A DNA stretch of 11,459 nt from Synergistaceae bacterium UBA5827 (lineage in GTDB: Bacteria > Synergistota > Synergistia > Synergistales > 79-D21). The stretch is from positions 1-11,459 of the forward strand of contig DJHE01000008.1 of NCBI GenBank assembly GCA_002432945.1. Direction: 5' to 3'. Position 1 is the stretch's first letter. The number at the start of each line of letters is the position of its first letter. The translations under genes were made by a program, and so were the position numbers. The notes under the pieces were generated by a model. That model was not told where the DNA came from, did not search any database, and saw only the letters and a program-made list of their open reading frames with translations. Positions 1-6,361 of this stretch are shown piece after piece.

Positions 1-31
1 CCACGGGTTAAAACCCGTGGGACTCTTTTTT
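1..31 (+). terminator. Rho-independent terminator of an upstream gene
   Basis: Arms 1-9 and 12-20 are perfect inverted repeats around a two-base centre. In RNA this is effectively an 8-bp stem with a 4-nt loop. A six-T run follows at 26-31. This is the usual form of an intrinsic terminator and would end a plus-strand transcript entering from the left edge. The gene it serves lies outside the window. The four bases between stem and T run make it a moderate rather than ideal example. Confidence 0.6.
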
Positions 32-66
32 CTTCTTTGTGAAAAGAATTATTAAGTTATCCTCCC

Positions 67-94
67 TTACTTTAAAAGCTTTTTCGGGTATAAT
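67..94 (+). promoter_or_regulatory. Putative promoter of the FadL-like gene
   Basis: A perfect sigma70-type -10 hexamer TATAAT lies at 89-94, about 58 bases before the coding region. The matching -35 position (around 67-72) is poor. A 10-bp palindrome AAAAGCTTTT at 74-83 sits in the spacer. A consensus -10 with a weak -35 and a dyad between them could mean activator or repressor control, but no regulator can be named from the sequence. Confidence 0.45.
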
Positions 95-151
95 GTCAAA
101 AGTGTCTTGAAAAGCACGACACTCATCTTTAAAGTACCTTAAAAGAGGGGG

Positions 152-1405
152 ATGCCGGTGCGTAAGTTCTTTCTAGGCTTCTTGTTTTTTATGCTTCTGA
201 CCTTTTCAGGGCGAGCGGATGCCGCAGGTTTCGGAATTTACGAATGGAGCGCAAGGGGAAACGCCCTTGGCGGGGCCATGGTCGCCCGCGCAGACGATCC
301 TTCTGCCGTTGCGTTCAACCCGGCCGGGATGGTCCAGCTTGAAGGAACCCAGATGATGTTTGGATTCACGGCTATTTCCCCGACTGCGGATGTGACTGGA
401 TATGGTATACCGGCTTATCTCATGGCAGACCCCTTTGCCACAACGGTTTCTTCAACATTTTTCCCGCCGCATTTCTATTACACGCGACAGATCAGCGACA
501 ACCAGTGGTTTGGTATTGGCTTATTCACGCGATTTGGACTGGGAACGGAATTCGAGCCGGACTGGTTCGGGCGATACAACTCCTACAAGGGGGAAATTGC
601 CAGCGTTTCGGTAAACCCAAGCTGGGCTTGGAAGGTGAACGACAAACTCTCGCTGGGAGCTGGAATCGAAGGGATGTACTTTGCGATAGACCTGAGGAAA
701 AGAATACCGCCGATTTCTGCCTACGGTCTTCCGGAAAACGACAGCCAGCTTGATGGGGACAGCTTCGGGTGGGGCTGGAACCTGGGACTCCTTTTCAAGC
801 CTGTTGAAGACGTACGTTTCGGTTTGACATACCGCAGCACGATCGAGCAGGAAGTTAAAGGCGACATAAAATTTGGAAACCCTGTACCGGGCCTTTTCCC
901 AAACACGGGCGCTGGAGGGAAAATCACGCTGCCCGACCTGTTTAGTGCGGGCGTTTTCTGGCAGGCTTCGCCGAAGCTGAGCTTCGAAGTGGATGCCGTC
1001 CTGACGCGGTGGAGCGCTTACGACAAGTTGACGATCAACTACGACGATCCTGTTGGCGGACATGACTCGACAACTTATCCGAAAAATTGGAACGACACGT
1101 GGAGGTACCAGATCGGGATCGAGTATGCCATGAACGAAAACCTTGACTTGAGGGTAGGTTATATCATTGACCCATCCCCGATACCTGACTCCACAGTGGA
1201 TTACCTTGCCCCGACCAACGACCGGAAACTTTATTCGATAGGCCTTGGATACCGGAAGGGCGATTGGACGTACGATTTCGCCTACACCTACCTGGATATC
1301 AAACCCCGTGAGATAAATGGGCGCCCGGCCGATTTTATCTACGACAGCTGCCAGGATAATGCTGATGCCCACCTTTTCGGTATTTCCCTAAGCCGTAAAT
1401 TCTAG
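152..1405 (+). CDS. OmpP1/FadL-family outer membrane transporter
   Basis: Predicted outer-membrane beta-barrel that lets long-chain fatty acids or other hydrophobic compounds cross the outer membrane. Residues 1-24 form a signal peptide: basic start, then a hydrophobic run ending near ADA-AG. The FadL N-terminal hatch signature follows, with GNALGGAMVARADDPSAVAFNPAGM at about residues 36-60 including the conserved NPA. The rest is rich in alternating aromatic and polar strands, and the protein ends in Phe (SLSRKF), the usual BAM recognition signal. Length 417 aa is normal for the family. The start is uncertain: the purine run AGAGGGGG at 144-151 touches the ATG at 152, while the in-frame GTG at 158 lies 6 nt after it and may be the true start, removing only two residues. 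It sits 21 nt before a FadD-like gene, suggesting one operon. The substrate cannot be read from sequence; some relatives import aromatic hydrocarbons. Confidence 0.9.
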   Translation: MPVRKFFLGFLFFMLLTFSGRADAAGFGIYEWSARGNALGGAMVARADDPSAVAFNPAGMVQLEGTQMMFGFTAISPTADVTGYGIPAYLMADPFATTVSSTFFPPHFYYTRQISDNQWFGIGLFTRFGLGTEFEPDWFGRYNSYKGEIASVSVNPSWAWKVNDKLSLGAGIEGMYFAIDLRKRIPPISAYGLPENDSQLDGDSFGWGWNLGLLFKPVEDVRFGLTYRSTIEQEVKGDIKFGNPVPGLFPNTGAGGKITLPDLFSAGVFWQASPKLSFEVDAVLTRWSAYDKLTINYDDPVGGHDSTTYPKNWNDTWRYQIGIEYAMNENLDLRVGYIIDPSPIPDSTVDYLAPTNDRKLYSIGLGYRKGDWTYDFAYTYLDIKPREINGRPADFIYDSCQDNADAHLFGISLSRKF

Positions 1406-1426
1406 CCTTGAGGAAGGAGACAAAAT

Positions 1427-2929
1427 ATGAAGGAACGCCTGGAAAGCCTTATCCTCCCCCGGCTAAAAGGGGAACTGAATGAGCGGACATTATGGTGGAA
1501 GGGCCAATGGTGGTCCTCAAACCGCTTTTTGGACCTCGTGCAAGCCTGCGAAGAAAAACTTCTCGAGGGGGGATTCGGGGAGGGGCAACGATTGGTCCTG
1601 CTCCTTCCCAACTGTCCCCTGGTGCTGGCCCTATCCATGGCTGCCTGGAAGCTTAATGGGGCCGTTGCGCCGCTCAATCTCCAATCGGGCCCCGCAGCCC
1701 TTGTAGAGAACCTGCAAGTTCTTGATCCCTGGGGAGTCGTCCTGCCAACAGGGATGGATTCTCTTCGGGAAGCGATCTCTTCCGCAGGGTACGCTGTAGC
1801 TGAGTCGGCACTTGAAGAACCGATACCTCCGGTTTGCGGGAAACCAGGCCAGCCCGACACTCCGGATACGGCGGTTGTTTTTTCCACTTCAGGGACGACC
1901 GGAACCCCCAAAGCGGTTATCATCACTCATGGGAACCTGATCGACAATACGAAGAGGGTTTTCGAGTTTGTCGAGGAACTCAGGAAAGACGATGTTTTCC
2001 TAAACGTGTTGCCTAATTTCCACACCCTCGGCTACAGCGTTTCTGGTATTCTCCCCCTGACGATAGGGTTGCCGCAGGCTCTAGTGCCGGGTTTCATGCC
2101 TCCCCAGAATGCCGTTGAAGCAATAAGGGAAGCAGGCGTGACAGTTATGGTGGCTGTCCCGACAATGGTTGCACTTACACTGGCTACGGCCTCGAAGGGG
2201 GCGGATATTGGCCATAGCCTCAGGGTCATCATCTGCGGCGGTGACCGGTTGAATCCGCAGTTTGACAAGCGGGCTCGTGAATCCATGAACCTATCGATCC
2301 TTGAGGGGTATGGCCTGACGGAGTGTTCACCCGTTGTTACGGTAAATCCAAGCCTTGAAAAAAGAAAACTGGGGACAGTCGGGCCTTTCCTGCCGGGATA
2401 TGAATACAAGATCCTGGATAGGGACGGGAATCAGGTTTCGGCTGGGCAGGACGGGGTCCTATGGGTGAAGGGACCTTCCGTTACTCCCGGTTATTTCAGG
2501 AATCCGGAAAAAACGGCCGAACGGTTTAAAGGGGGATGGTTCAATACGGGAGATATCGTCAGGACGGATACGGACGGATTCGTGACGATCCTGGACAGGG
2601 ATACGGATATCCTGATCGTCGGGGGGTTCAACGTCTATCCGCAGGAAGTCGAGAGAGCCCTCCAGGAGCACCCGGCGATTCACATGGCTGCGGTGATCGG
2701 TGTCCAGCATCCAGTCAGCGGTGAAATCCCGAAAGCTTTTGTCATCCTGAAGGAAAACGAGAGTGTCTCGCAGAAGGAACTGGTCCAGTTTTGCAAGGAA
2801 AAACTGGCCCACTACAAGGTTCCTCGTAAAATAGAGTTCGTTTCTTCGTTCCCGCTTTCACCAGCCGGAAAGATACTCAGGCGTAAATTGAGGGAAATCG
2901 AGAAGCAGAAGGCCGTCTCCGAGGGCTAG
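1427..2929 (+). CDS. AMP-forming acyl-CoA synthetase (FadD-like, ANL superfamily)
   Basis: Activates a carboxylic acid, probably a fatty acid, to its acyl-CoA via an acyl-adenylate, using ATP and CoA. Motifs appear in family order: the P-loop STSGTTGTPK at residues 153-162, YGLTE at 295-299, WFNTGD at 371-376 with the ATP-ribose Asp, an LDRDTD hinge near 389-394, GFNVYP at 400-405 as in FadD-type enzymes, and the C-terminal catalytic lysine K482 in SPAGKILRR. Length 500 aa is normal for shorter FadD-like members. The ATG at 1427 follows an AAGGAG at 1414-1419. It lies 21 nt after the FadL-like porin gene, so the pair fits coupled import and thioesterification (vectorial acylation). Chain-length specificity cannot be inferred; an aryl or short-chain acid substrate remains possible. 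The stop codon is shared with the opposing ybaK-like gene through a CTAG. Confidence 0.9.
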   Translation: MKERLESLILPRLKGELNERTLWWKGQWWSSNRFLDLVQACEEKLLEGGFGEGQRLVLLLPNCPLVLALSMAAWKLNGAVAPLNLQSGPAALVENLQVLDPWGVVLPTGMDSLREAISSAGYAVAESALEEPIPPVCGKPGQPDTPDTAVVFSTSGTTGTPKAVIITHGNLIDNTKRVFEFVEELRKDDVFLNVLPNFHTLGYSVSGILPLTIGLPQALVPGFMPPQNAVEAIREAGVTVMVAVPTMVALTLATASKGADIGHSLRVIICGGDRLNPQFDKRARESMNLSILEGYGLTECSPVVTVNPSLEKRKLGTVGPFLPGYEYKILDRDGNQVSAGQDGVLWVKGPSVTPGYFRNPEKTAERFKGGWFNTGDIVRTDTDGFVTILDRDTDILIVGGFNVYPQEVERALQEHPAIHMAAVIGVQHPVSGEIPKAFVILKENESVSQKELVQFCKEKLAHYKVPRKIEFVSSFPLSPAGKILRRKLREIEKQKAVSEG

Positions 2930-3399
2930 TCCCGGCTGATGTGGCCGGTTTTGGCCCCGCAGGCCTCTGACAGGCGCGAGGGGTCCAGGATCATCTGGAG
3001 TCCCCTGAGGCCAGCGCTAACGGATATCTCGTCAAACTCGAATGCGCTTTCGTCCATAATTACAGGGAAGGTTTTCTTTGACCCCAGAGGGGAGACTCCT
3101 CCCCTCTGGTAGCCGGTAAGGGGGAAAACTTCCTTCAAGTGGACGAGATCGCATTTCTTGTTTCCTGTCAGGGCGGCGACCGATTTGAGGTCAAGTTCCG
3201 AGTCTCCCGGAATGACCGCGAGAAAAATACCTGTCTTGTCGCCACGTACAACAAGGGTCTTGTAAACACGATCAAGGGGCATTCCTATCTTTTCTGCAAC
3301 GCTTGCAGCCCCCAGGTTTTCTTCGTCAAAAGGATACTCGACAAGACGATAAGTGAAGCCGATTTGATCGAGATGTCTCGCTGCGTTTGTTTTTTTCAA
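2926..3399 (-). CDS. ybaK: Cys-tRNA(Pro)/Cys-tRNA(Cys) deacylase, YbaK/EbsC family
   Basis: A free-standing editing domain that hydrolyses Cys-tRNA(Pro) made in error by prolyl-tRNA synthetase. The 157-aa protein is almost entirely the YbaK domain. The conserved lysine of the VYKTLV segment is K47. GGVSPLGSKK at about 100-109 and SAGLRGLQMILDP at about 128-140 are the usual family blocks. The start is TTG at 3399-3397, chosen because a GGAGGG Shine-Dalgarno (minus strand, 3412-3407) lies 7 nt upstream and the protein begins MKKTNAARHL as in relatives. It is convergent with the acyl-CoA synthetase gene, with stop codons interlocked, and divergent from speD. Substrate range among Pro, Cys and related tRNAs varies in this family and cannot be fixed here. 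Confidence 0.93.
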   Translation of the reverse strand: MKKTNAARHLDQIGFTYRLVEYPFDEENLGAASVAEKIGMPLDRVYKTLVVRGDKTGIFLAVIPGDSELDLKSVAALTGNKKCDLVHLKEVFPLTGYQRGGVSPLGSKKTFPVIMDESAFEFDEISVSAGLRGLQMILDPSRLSEACGAKTGHISRD

Positions 3400-3437
3400 G
3401 GGCTAACCCTCCGTTCAGTGGGCGGAAGAACCTTGGG

Positions 3438-3466
3438 TTCGCAAAATAACTGAAAAACGATATAAT
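3438..3466 (+). promoter_or_regulatory. Putative speD promoter
   Basis: A perfect -10 hexamer TATAAT at 3461-3466 is preceded, after a 17-bp spacer, by TTCGCA at 3438-3443 (4 of 6 matches to TTGACA). It lies about 20 bp before the speD ATG in the 87-bp gap divergent from ybaK, so the leader would be short, roughly 14 nt, and must hold the AGGAAAGG ribosome site at 3479-3486. No clear promoter for the minus-strand ybaK gene was seen in the same gap. Confidence 0.6.
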
Positions 3467-3486
3467 TCCACCATCTTCAGGAAAGG

Positions 3487-4332
3487 ATGTCGATACGGGC
3501 GATGAAAAAGATCAAACCCATCAAGAAACTCAAGCTTTATGGGTTCAACAACCTTACGAAGAGCTTGAGCTTCAACATGTACGATATCTGTTACGCGAAA
3601 CTGCCGCAACACCGCAAGGAATACATCGACTACATCGACGAGGAATATAACGCGGAACGACTAACAGCAATCCTTAGCGAAGTTGCGAACATCATTGGGG
3701 CAAACATCCTCAATATCGCTCAGCAGGACTACGACCCACAGGGCGCCAGCGTAACGATGCTGATTTCGGAAGAAAAAGTCGAATGCGGACAAACTCCGGA
3801 CGGCAGCGACATTTGTTCAAGCGAGGCCCCCGGGCCCTTGCCCGAGGCAGTAGTCGCCCACCTCGACAAAAGCCACATAACGGTGCACACCTACCCGGAA
3901 AACCACCCGGACCAGGGGATCAGCACTTTCAGGGCCGATATAGACGTCTCTACCTGCGGTAAGATCTCGCCATTGAAGGCCCTGAATTATCTCCTGCATT
4001 CCTTCAATCCCGATATAGCGGTCCTGGATTACAGGGTGAGGGGGTTCACCCGGGATATAAACGGCGAGAAATTTTTTATCGACCACAAGATCAACTCGAT
4101 CCAGAACTTTATTGCGGACGATATGCGCGATCGCTACCAGATGATCGATGTGAATGTCTACCAGGAGAATCTCTACATGACGAAGATGATCCTGAAGGAG
4201 TTCGACCTCGATAATTACCTCTTCGGCACAGGCAAGAAGAGCCTCCTGCCGGGAGAGAAGAAGAGGATCAAGCAGGAGCTGAAGAGGGAAATGGCGGAAA
4301 TATTTTCAGGGCGAAACATCCCGAAAGTCTAG
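3487..4332 (+). CDS. speD: S-adenosylmethionine decarboxylase proenzyme (SpeD, E. coli type)
   Basis: Makes decarboxylated SAM, the aminopropyl donor for spermidine synthesis. The 281-aa protein matches the long E. coli-type SpeD. It has KKLKLYGFNNLTKSLSF near the N terminus, QDYDPQGASVTML near 80-92, and the self-cleavage site HLDKSH. There K128-S129 is the predicted cut, with Ser129 becoming the pyruvoyl group. Downstream are STCG with Cys157 and a conserved YRVRGFTRDINGEKFFIDHKINSIQNF block. It ends EIFSGRNIPKV, as the E. coli enzyme ends in a similar GRN motif. The ATG at 3487 sits 4 nt after AGGA at 3479-3482. ATG at 3502 (MKKIKP) would look more like the usual N terminus but lacks a well-spaced Shine-Dalgarno. 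No spermidine synthase gene is adjacent. No terminator follows, so transcripts may run on into cspA. Confidence 0.95.
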   Translation: MSIRAMKKIKPIKKLKLYGFNNLTKSLSFNMYDICYAKLPQHRKEYIDYIDEEYNAERLTAILSEVANIIGANILNIAQQDYDPQGASVTMLISEEKVECGQTPDGSDICSSEAPGPLPEAVVAHLDKSHITVHTYPENHPDQGISTFRADIDVSTCGKISPLKALNYLLHSFNPDIAVLDYRVRGFTRDINGEKFFIDHKINSIQNFIADDMRDRYQMIDVNVYQENLYMTKMILKEFDLDNYLFGTGKKSLLPGEKKRIKQELKREMAEIFSGRNIPKV

Positions 4333-4347
4333 GTTTTGCTTCGGCCC

Positions 4348-4376
4348 TTGACAATTCCATGGCGTTCGGATATAGT
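4348..4376 (+). promoter_or_regulatory. Strong sigma70-type promoter of the cold-shock gene
   Basis: A perfect TTGACA at 4348-4353, an optimal 17-bp spacer and TATAGT at 4371-4376 (5 of 6) make this the best promoter match in the window. It starts only 16 bp after the speD stop. Transcription should begin near 4383, giving a leader of about 53 nt, much shorter than the roughly 160-nt thermosensing leader of E. coli cspA. Confidence 0.85.
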
Positions 4377-4383
4377 TTCACAG

Positions 4384-4399
4384 CCGATGGCGCCATCGG
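4384..4399. repeat. Perfect 16-bp palindrome at the cspA transcription start
   Basis: Bases 4384-4399 read the same on both strands (CCGATGGC then GCCATCGG). It begins 7 bp after the -10 hexamer, so it covers the predicted +1 and the first 16 transcribed bases. As DNA it could be an operator for a dimeric regulator. As RNA it folds into a 6-bp stem with a GCGC loop at the extreme 5' end, a form known to protect mRNAs from 5'-end-dependent decay. There is no T run, so it is not a terminator. Confidence 0.6.
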
Positions 4400-4435
4400 T
4401 GAAGTCTATTACGTATATCTCAGGAGGCAGCAAGC

Positions 4436-4639
4436 TTGAAAACCAACGGTACGGTAAAGTGGTTCAACGGCACGAAGGGCTATGGGTTTGTCACGACTGA
4501 TGAAGGCAAGGATGTTTTTGTCCACTTCAGCGCGATCAAAATGGAAGGCTTCAAGACGCTCGAGGAAGGCCAGCGGGTCAGCCTCGAAGTCGTGGACGGA
4601 GCCAAGGGTCCTCAGGCCGCTAACGTCGAAAAGGCATAA
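4436..4639 (+). CDS. Cold-shock protein, CspA family
   Basis: A 67-aa single cold-shock domain, the standard length, acting in the cytoplasm as an RNA/ssDNA chaperone that melts mRNA secondary structure. RNP1 is KGYGFV at residues 14-19 and RNP2 is VFVHF at 27-31. The N-terminal GTVKWFNGTKGYGFV block is diagnostic. The start is TTG at 4436, 8 nt after a perfect AGGAGG at 4422-4427. It has its own strong promoter and a strong terminator, so it is probably a single-gene, highly expressed transcript. Whether it is cold-induced cannot be told from sequence; many Csp paralogues are constitutive. Confidence 0.95.
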   Translation: MKTNGTVKWFNGTKGYGFVTTDEGKDVFVHFSAIKMEGFKTLEEGQRVSLEVVDGAKGPQAANVEKA

Positions 4640-4658
4640 TAACCCAACGACAAGCGAG

Positions 4659-4695
4659 AATCGGGAGTTGCTTCGGCAACTCCCGATTATTTTTT
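4659..4695 (+). terminator. Rho-independent terminator after cspA (UUCG tetraloop)
   Basis: A perfect 13-bp stem (4659-4671 with 4676-4688) is closed by a C(UUCG)G tetraloop, an exceptionally stable loop. T-rich bases 4687-4695 follow. The T tract runs into the stop codon of the opposing phzF-like gene at 4696-4694. On the minus strand the same hairpin lacks a proper U tract, so it is better for cspA than for the PhzF gene. Confidence 0.92.
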
Positions 4696-5536
4696 AAACG
4701 AAAAGGCTCCCCCTCATCACCAGCCGCACTTTCCCCGTCAATTCAACCCTCGGCCCAGCAACCAGACGGGCTTCCACAATGCCAGTCCGTTCTGACGCTT
4801 GAAGCGCCCTTAAGCAGGACTTGCCCAGTAGAGAGCCCCAATAGGGGGCGAGTACGGTATGGGCTGAACCTGTAACCGGGTCTTCGTTAATTCCTTCCCA
4901 TGGGCCGAAATAGCGAGAACAAAAATCAAAACATTCAGGTCCAGGAGCCGTAACGATCACTCCCTGGGCACCGTTTCTTTCCGAAACCGCAAGAAGTTGT
5001 CGGTAATCCGGGGAGAGGGACCGGACTTCCTCGTAGGTCTCCAATGGGACCAAGAGCATTTCCGCTTCCTCCGAAAGCCAACCGGTCTTTCCATCCGTCA
5101 AGCCTAGTCCTTCCAGTATGCCAGCAGGAACCCTGCAAGGATGGGGTGGATTTGACGGGAAATCGAGCGTGAATCCGTTAGTGCTCCTACTGGCCGTCAA
5201 GGGTCCGCTTTTCGATTCGAAAAAGATTCTCTCGGCAGGATTTCCCATTTCCATGAAAATGGCTGCAGCCGTAGCCAGGGTAGCATGGCCGCAAAGGTTG
5301 ACCTCCACGAGGGGAGTGAACCATCGGATGCGGAACCTTGTGGCGTTTGCGTGATCCCCGTCGATAGGCAGAATGAAGGCGGTTTCGGACAGGTTTATTT
5401 CCCCCGCGATCTTGCGCATCAGGCTTGCAGGAAGGACTTGGTCGAGGAGGCACACGGCTGCCGGGTTTCCAGTGAAAGGTCGGTCGGTGAAGGCATCCAA
5501 ATGGAAAAGCTCAACCCTGTTTCCGCGAGTGGTCAT
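4694..5536 (-). CDS. PhzF-family isomerase/epimerase-like protein
   Basis: A 280-aa member of the PhzF family, related in fold to diaminopimelate epimerase. The phenazine-pathway PhzF isomerises trans-2,3-dihydro-3-hydroxyanthranilate; most family members, including this one, have no known substrate. Family marks are FHLDAFTDRPFTGNPAAV at residues 11-28, the NLSETAF block with the catalytic-position Glu51, CGHATLA at 82-88 and NEDPVTGSAH at 217-226. The start was set at ATG 5536 because CAGGAGGGG lies just upstream (minus strand, 5550-5542; 5-nt spacer) and the family begins at about this point. A frame extending back to 5602 would start inside the predicted promoter. No phenazine genes are nearby. 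It is divergent from tadA and convergent with cspA. Confidence 0.9.
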   Translation of the reverse strand: MTTRGNRVELFHLDAFTDRPFTGNPAAVCLLDQVLPASLMRKIAGEINLSETAFILPIDGDHANATRFRIRWFTPLVEVNLCGHATLATAAAIFMEMGNPAERIFFESKSGPLTASRSTNGFTLDFPSNPPHPCRVPAGILEGLGLTDGKTGWLSEEAEMLLVPLETYEEVRSLSPDYRQLLAVSERNGAQGVIVTAPGPECFDFCSRYFGPWEGINEDPVTGSAHTVLAPYWGSLLGKSCLRALQASERTGIVEARLVAGPRVELTGKVRLVMRGSLFV

Positions 5537-5573
5537 GATCACCCCTCCTGAAAACATGAATTCAATCATTCCC

Positions 5574-5602
5574 ATTATTTGCCGAATTGCGTCCCTTTGC
5601 AA
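5574..5602 (-). promoter_or_regulatory. Putative promoter of the PhzF-like gene
   Basis: Read on the minus strand: TTGCAA at 5602-5597 as -35 (4 of 6), a 17-bp spacer, and AATAAT at 5579-5574 as -10 (5 of 6). Transcription would start near 5567, about 31 nt before the chosen ATG. The -35 lies on the same bases as the -35 of the divergent tadA promoter. Confidence 0.6.
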
Positions 5603-5624
5603 ACGGGGAGTGATTTGTTAAAAT
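5596..5624 (+). promoter_or_regulatory. Putative tadA promoter (extended -10)
   Basis: TAAAAT at 5619-5624 (5 of 6) carries an extended -10 TG at 5616-5617. After a 17-bp spacer, TTTGCA at 5596-5601 matches 4 of 6 bases of the -35 consensus. The start of transcription would be near 5631, so translation from positions before this is unlikely, which supports the TTG start at 5663. It probably also drives the tRNA-Ser and SRP RNA genes downstream, as no other clear promoter was seen before them. Confidence 0.6.
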
Positions 5625-5662
5625 TCTCCACGGGCCAAGATCCGGCCCACGGGGGTCCAGCC

Positions 5663-6181
5663 TTGAGGCAAAAAGTTAATGAAGCTGCAGACCTTCAATT
5701 CATGCGAATGGCACTTCAACTGGCAGAAAACGCGGCGGAAACCGGCGAAATACCCGTAGGGGCGATTATCACCCGTGAGGGCCGAGTAATCGGTCGGGGG
5801 GCGAATTGCCGTGAACTGGGGATGGACCCAACCCTCCATGCGGAGATCGTAGCCATGAGGGAAGCTGCACGAGAATCAGGGACTTGGAGGCTGGAAGGCT
5901 GCACCCTCTATGTGACCCTGGAGCCATGCCCGATGTGTGCCGGCGCACTTATTCTGGCAAGAATTTCGAGGCTCGTGTTCGGCTGCCGTGACCCGAAAGC
6001 AGGGGCTTGCGGTTCTCTCTACGAAATCCCGAGAGATTCCCGTTTCAACCATAATGTTTTGGTGGAAAACGGCATTTTGCGGGAAGAGTGTGCTAGAATC
6101 TTACGGGATTTCTTCCGAGCCCGAAGGAAGGCGCGGAGAGATGGCCGAGTGGTCGAAGGCGGTCGACTCGAAATCGACTAG
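5663..6181 (+). CDS. tadA: tRNA-specific adenosine deaminase TadA
   Basis: Converts adenosine 34 to inosine in the tRNA-Arg(ACG) anticodon; essential in most bacteria. Numbered from the chosen start, the zinc and catalytic signature is complete: HAE at 59-61 (His59 zinc ligand, Glu61 proton shuttle) and PCPMC at 88-92 (Cys89 and Cys92). GEIPVGAI near 28-35 and ISRLVFGCRDPKAGACGSLY at 101-120 are family blocks. The start is placed at TTG 5663, 7 nt after GGGGG at 5651-5655, leaving 12 residues before FMRMALQLA as in E. coli TadA. The frame is open back to 5579, but that lies before the predicted promoter. An ATG at 5702 lacks a Shine-Dalgarno. The stop at 6179-6181 lies inside the following tRNA-Ser gene: the last 15 residues are encoded by tRNA sequence, giving a basic tail (172 aa, slightly long). 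Confidence 0.93.
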   Translation: MRQKVNEAADLQFMRMALQLAENAAETGEIPVGAIITREGRVIGRGANCRELGMDPTLHAEIVAMREAARESGTWRLEGCTLYVTLEPCPMCAGALILARISRLVFGCRDPKAGACGSLYEIPRDSRFNHNVLVENGILREECARILRDFFRARRKARRDGRVVEGGRLEID

Positions 6182-6228
6182 GTGGTCTTAAAGCCGCCTC
6201 GTGGGTTCAAATCCCACTCTCTCCGCCA
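6135..6228 (+). tRNA. tRNA-Ser (anticodon CGA)
   Basis: A 94-nt class II tRNA with encoded CCA. The acceptor GGAGAGA (6135-6141) pairs perfectly with 6218-6224. The discriminator is G6225, with CCA at 6226-6228. The anticodon stem GTCGA/TCGAC encloses a 7-base loop with CGA at 6169-6171, reading UCG. A long variable arm (about 6179-6200) holds a 6-bp stem with G-U pairs. The T stem GTGGG/CCCAC carries TTCAAAT. Its first 47 nt overlap the 3' end of tadA on the same strand, so a single transcript cannot yield both an intact tRNA and an intact tadA message end. Confidence 0.96.
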
Positions 6229-6253
6229 TTTGAAAATTTCATAGCGAGGATGC

Positions 6254-6347
6254 GGAGAGGTGGCTGAGTGGTCGAAGGCGCACGCCTGGAGAGCGTGTGG
6301 GCGGCCTAAACCCCGCCCCGAGGGTTCAAATCCCTCCCTCTCCGCCA
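6254..6347 (+). tRNA. tRNA-Ser (anticodon GGA)
   Basis: A second 94-nt serine tRNA, 25 nt after the first. The acceptor GGAGAGG (6254-6260) pairs with CCTCTCC (6337-6343). The discriminator is G6344 and CCA is encoded at 6345-6347. The anticodon stem CACGC/GCGTG (6281-6285 and 6293-6297) encloses GGA at 6288-6290, reading UCU and UCC. The long variable arm is GC-rich (GGGCGG with CCGCCC). The T stem is GAGGG/CCCTC. The 5' third is nearly identical to that of the first tRNA. A seven-T run at 6348-6354 directly follows the CCA and might end some transcripts. Confidence 0.96.
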
Positions 6348-6361
6348 TTTTTTTACCCTGC

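Noticed and set aside
521..1372. Open frame of 283 codons on the minus strand within the FadL-like gene
   Set aside because: It lies opposite a clearly coding gene, has no family features, and has no convincing ribosome site; it is a codon-bias shadow.
4384..4399. Palindrome considered as a speD terminator
   Set aside because: There is no T run after it and it lies downstream of a strong promoter, at the start of the next transcript.
5537..5602. N-terminal extension of the PhzF-like protein by 22 residues
   Set aside because: The extension starts within the predicted promoter, has no family similarity, and a near-perfect Shine-Dalgarno precedes the ATG at 5536.
6133..6280. Direct repeat of about 29 bases (6133-6161 and 6252-6280)
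   Set aside because: It is simply the shared 5' part of two serine tRNA genes, not a mobile-element repeat or attachment site.
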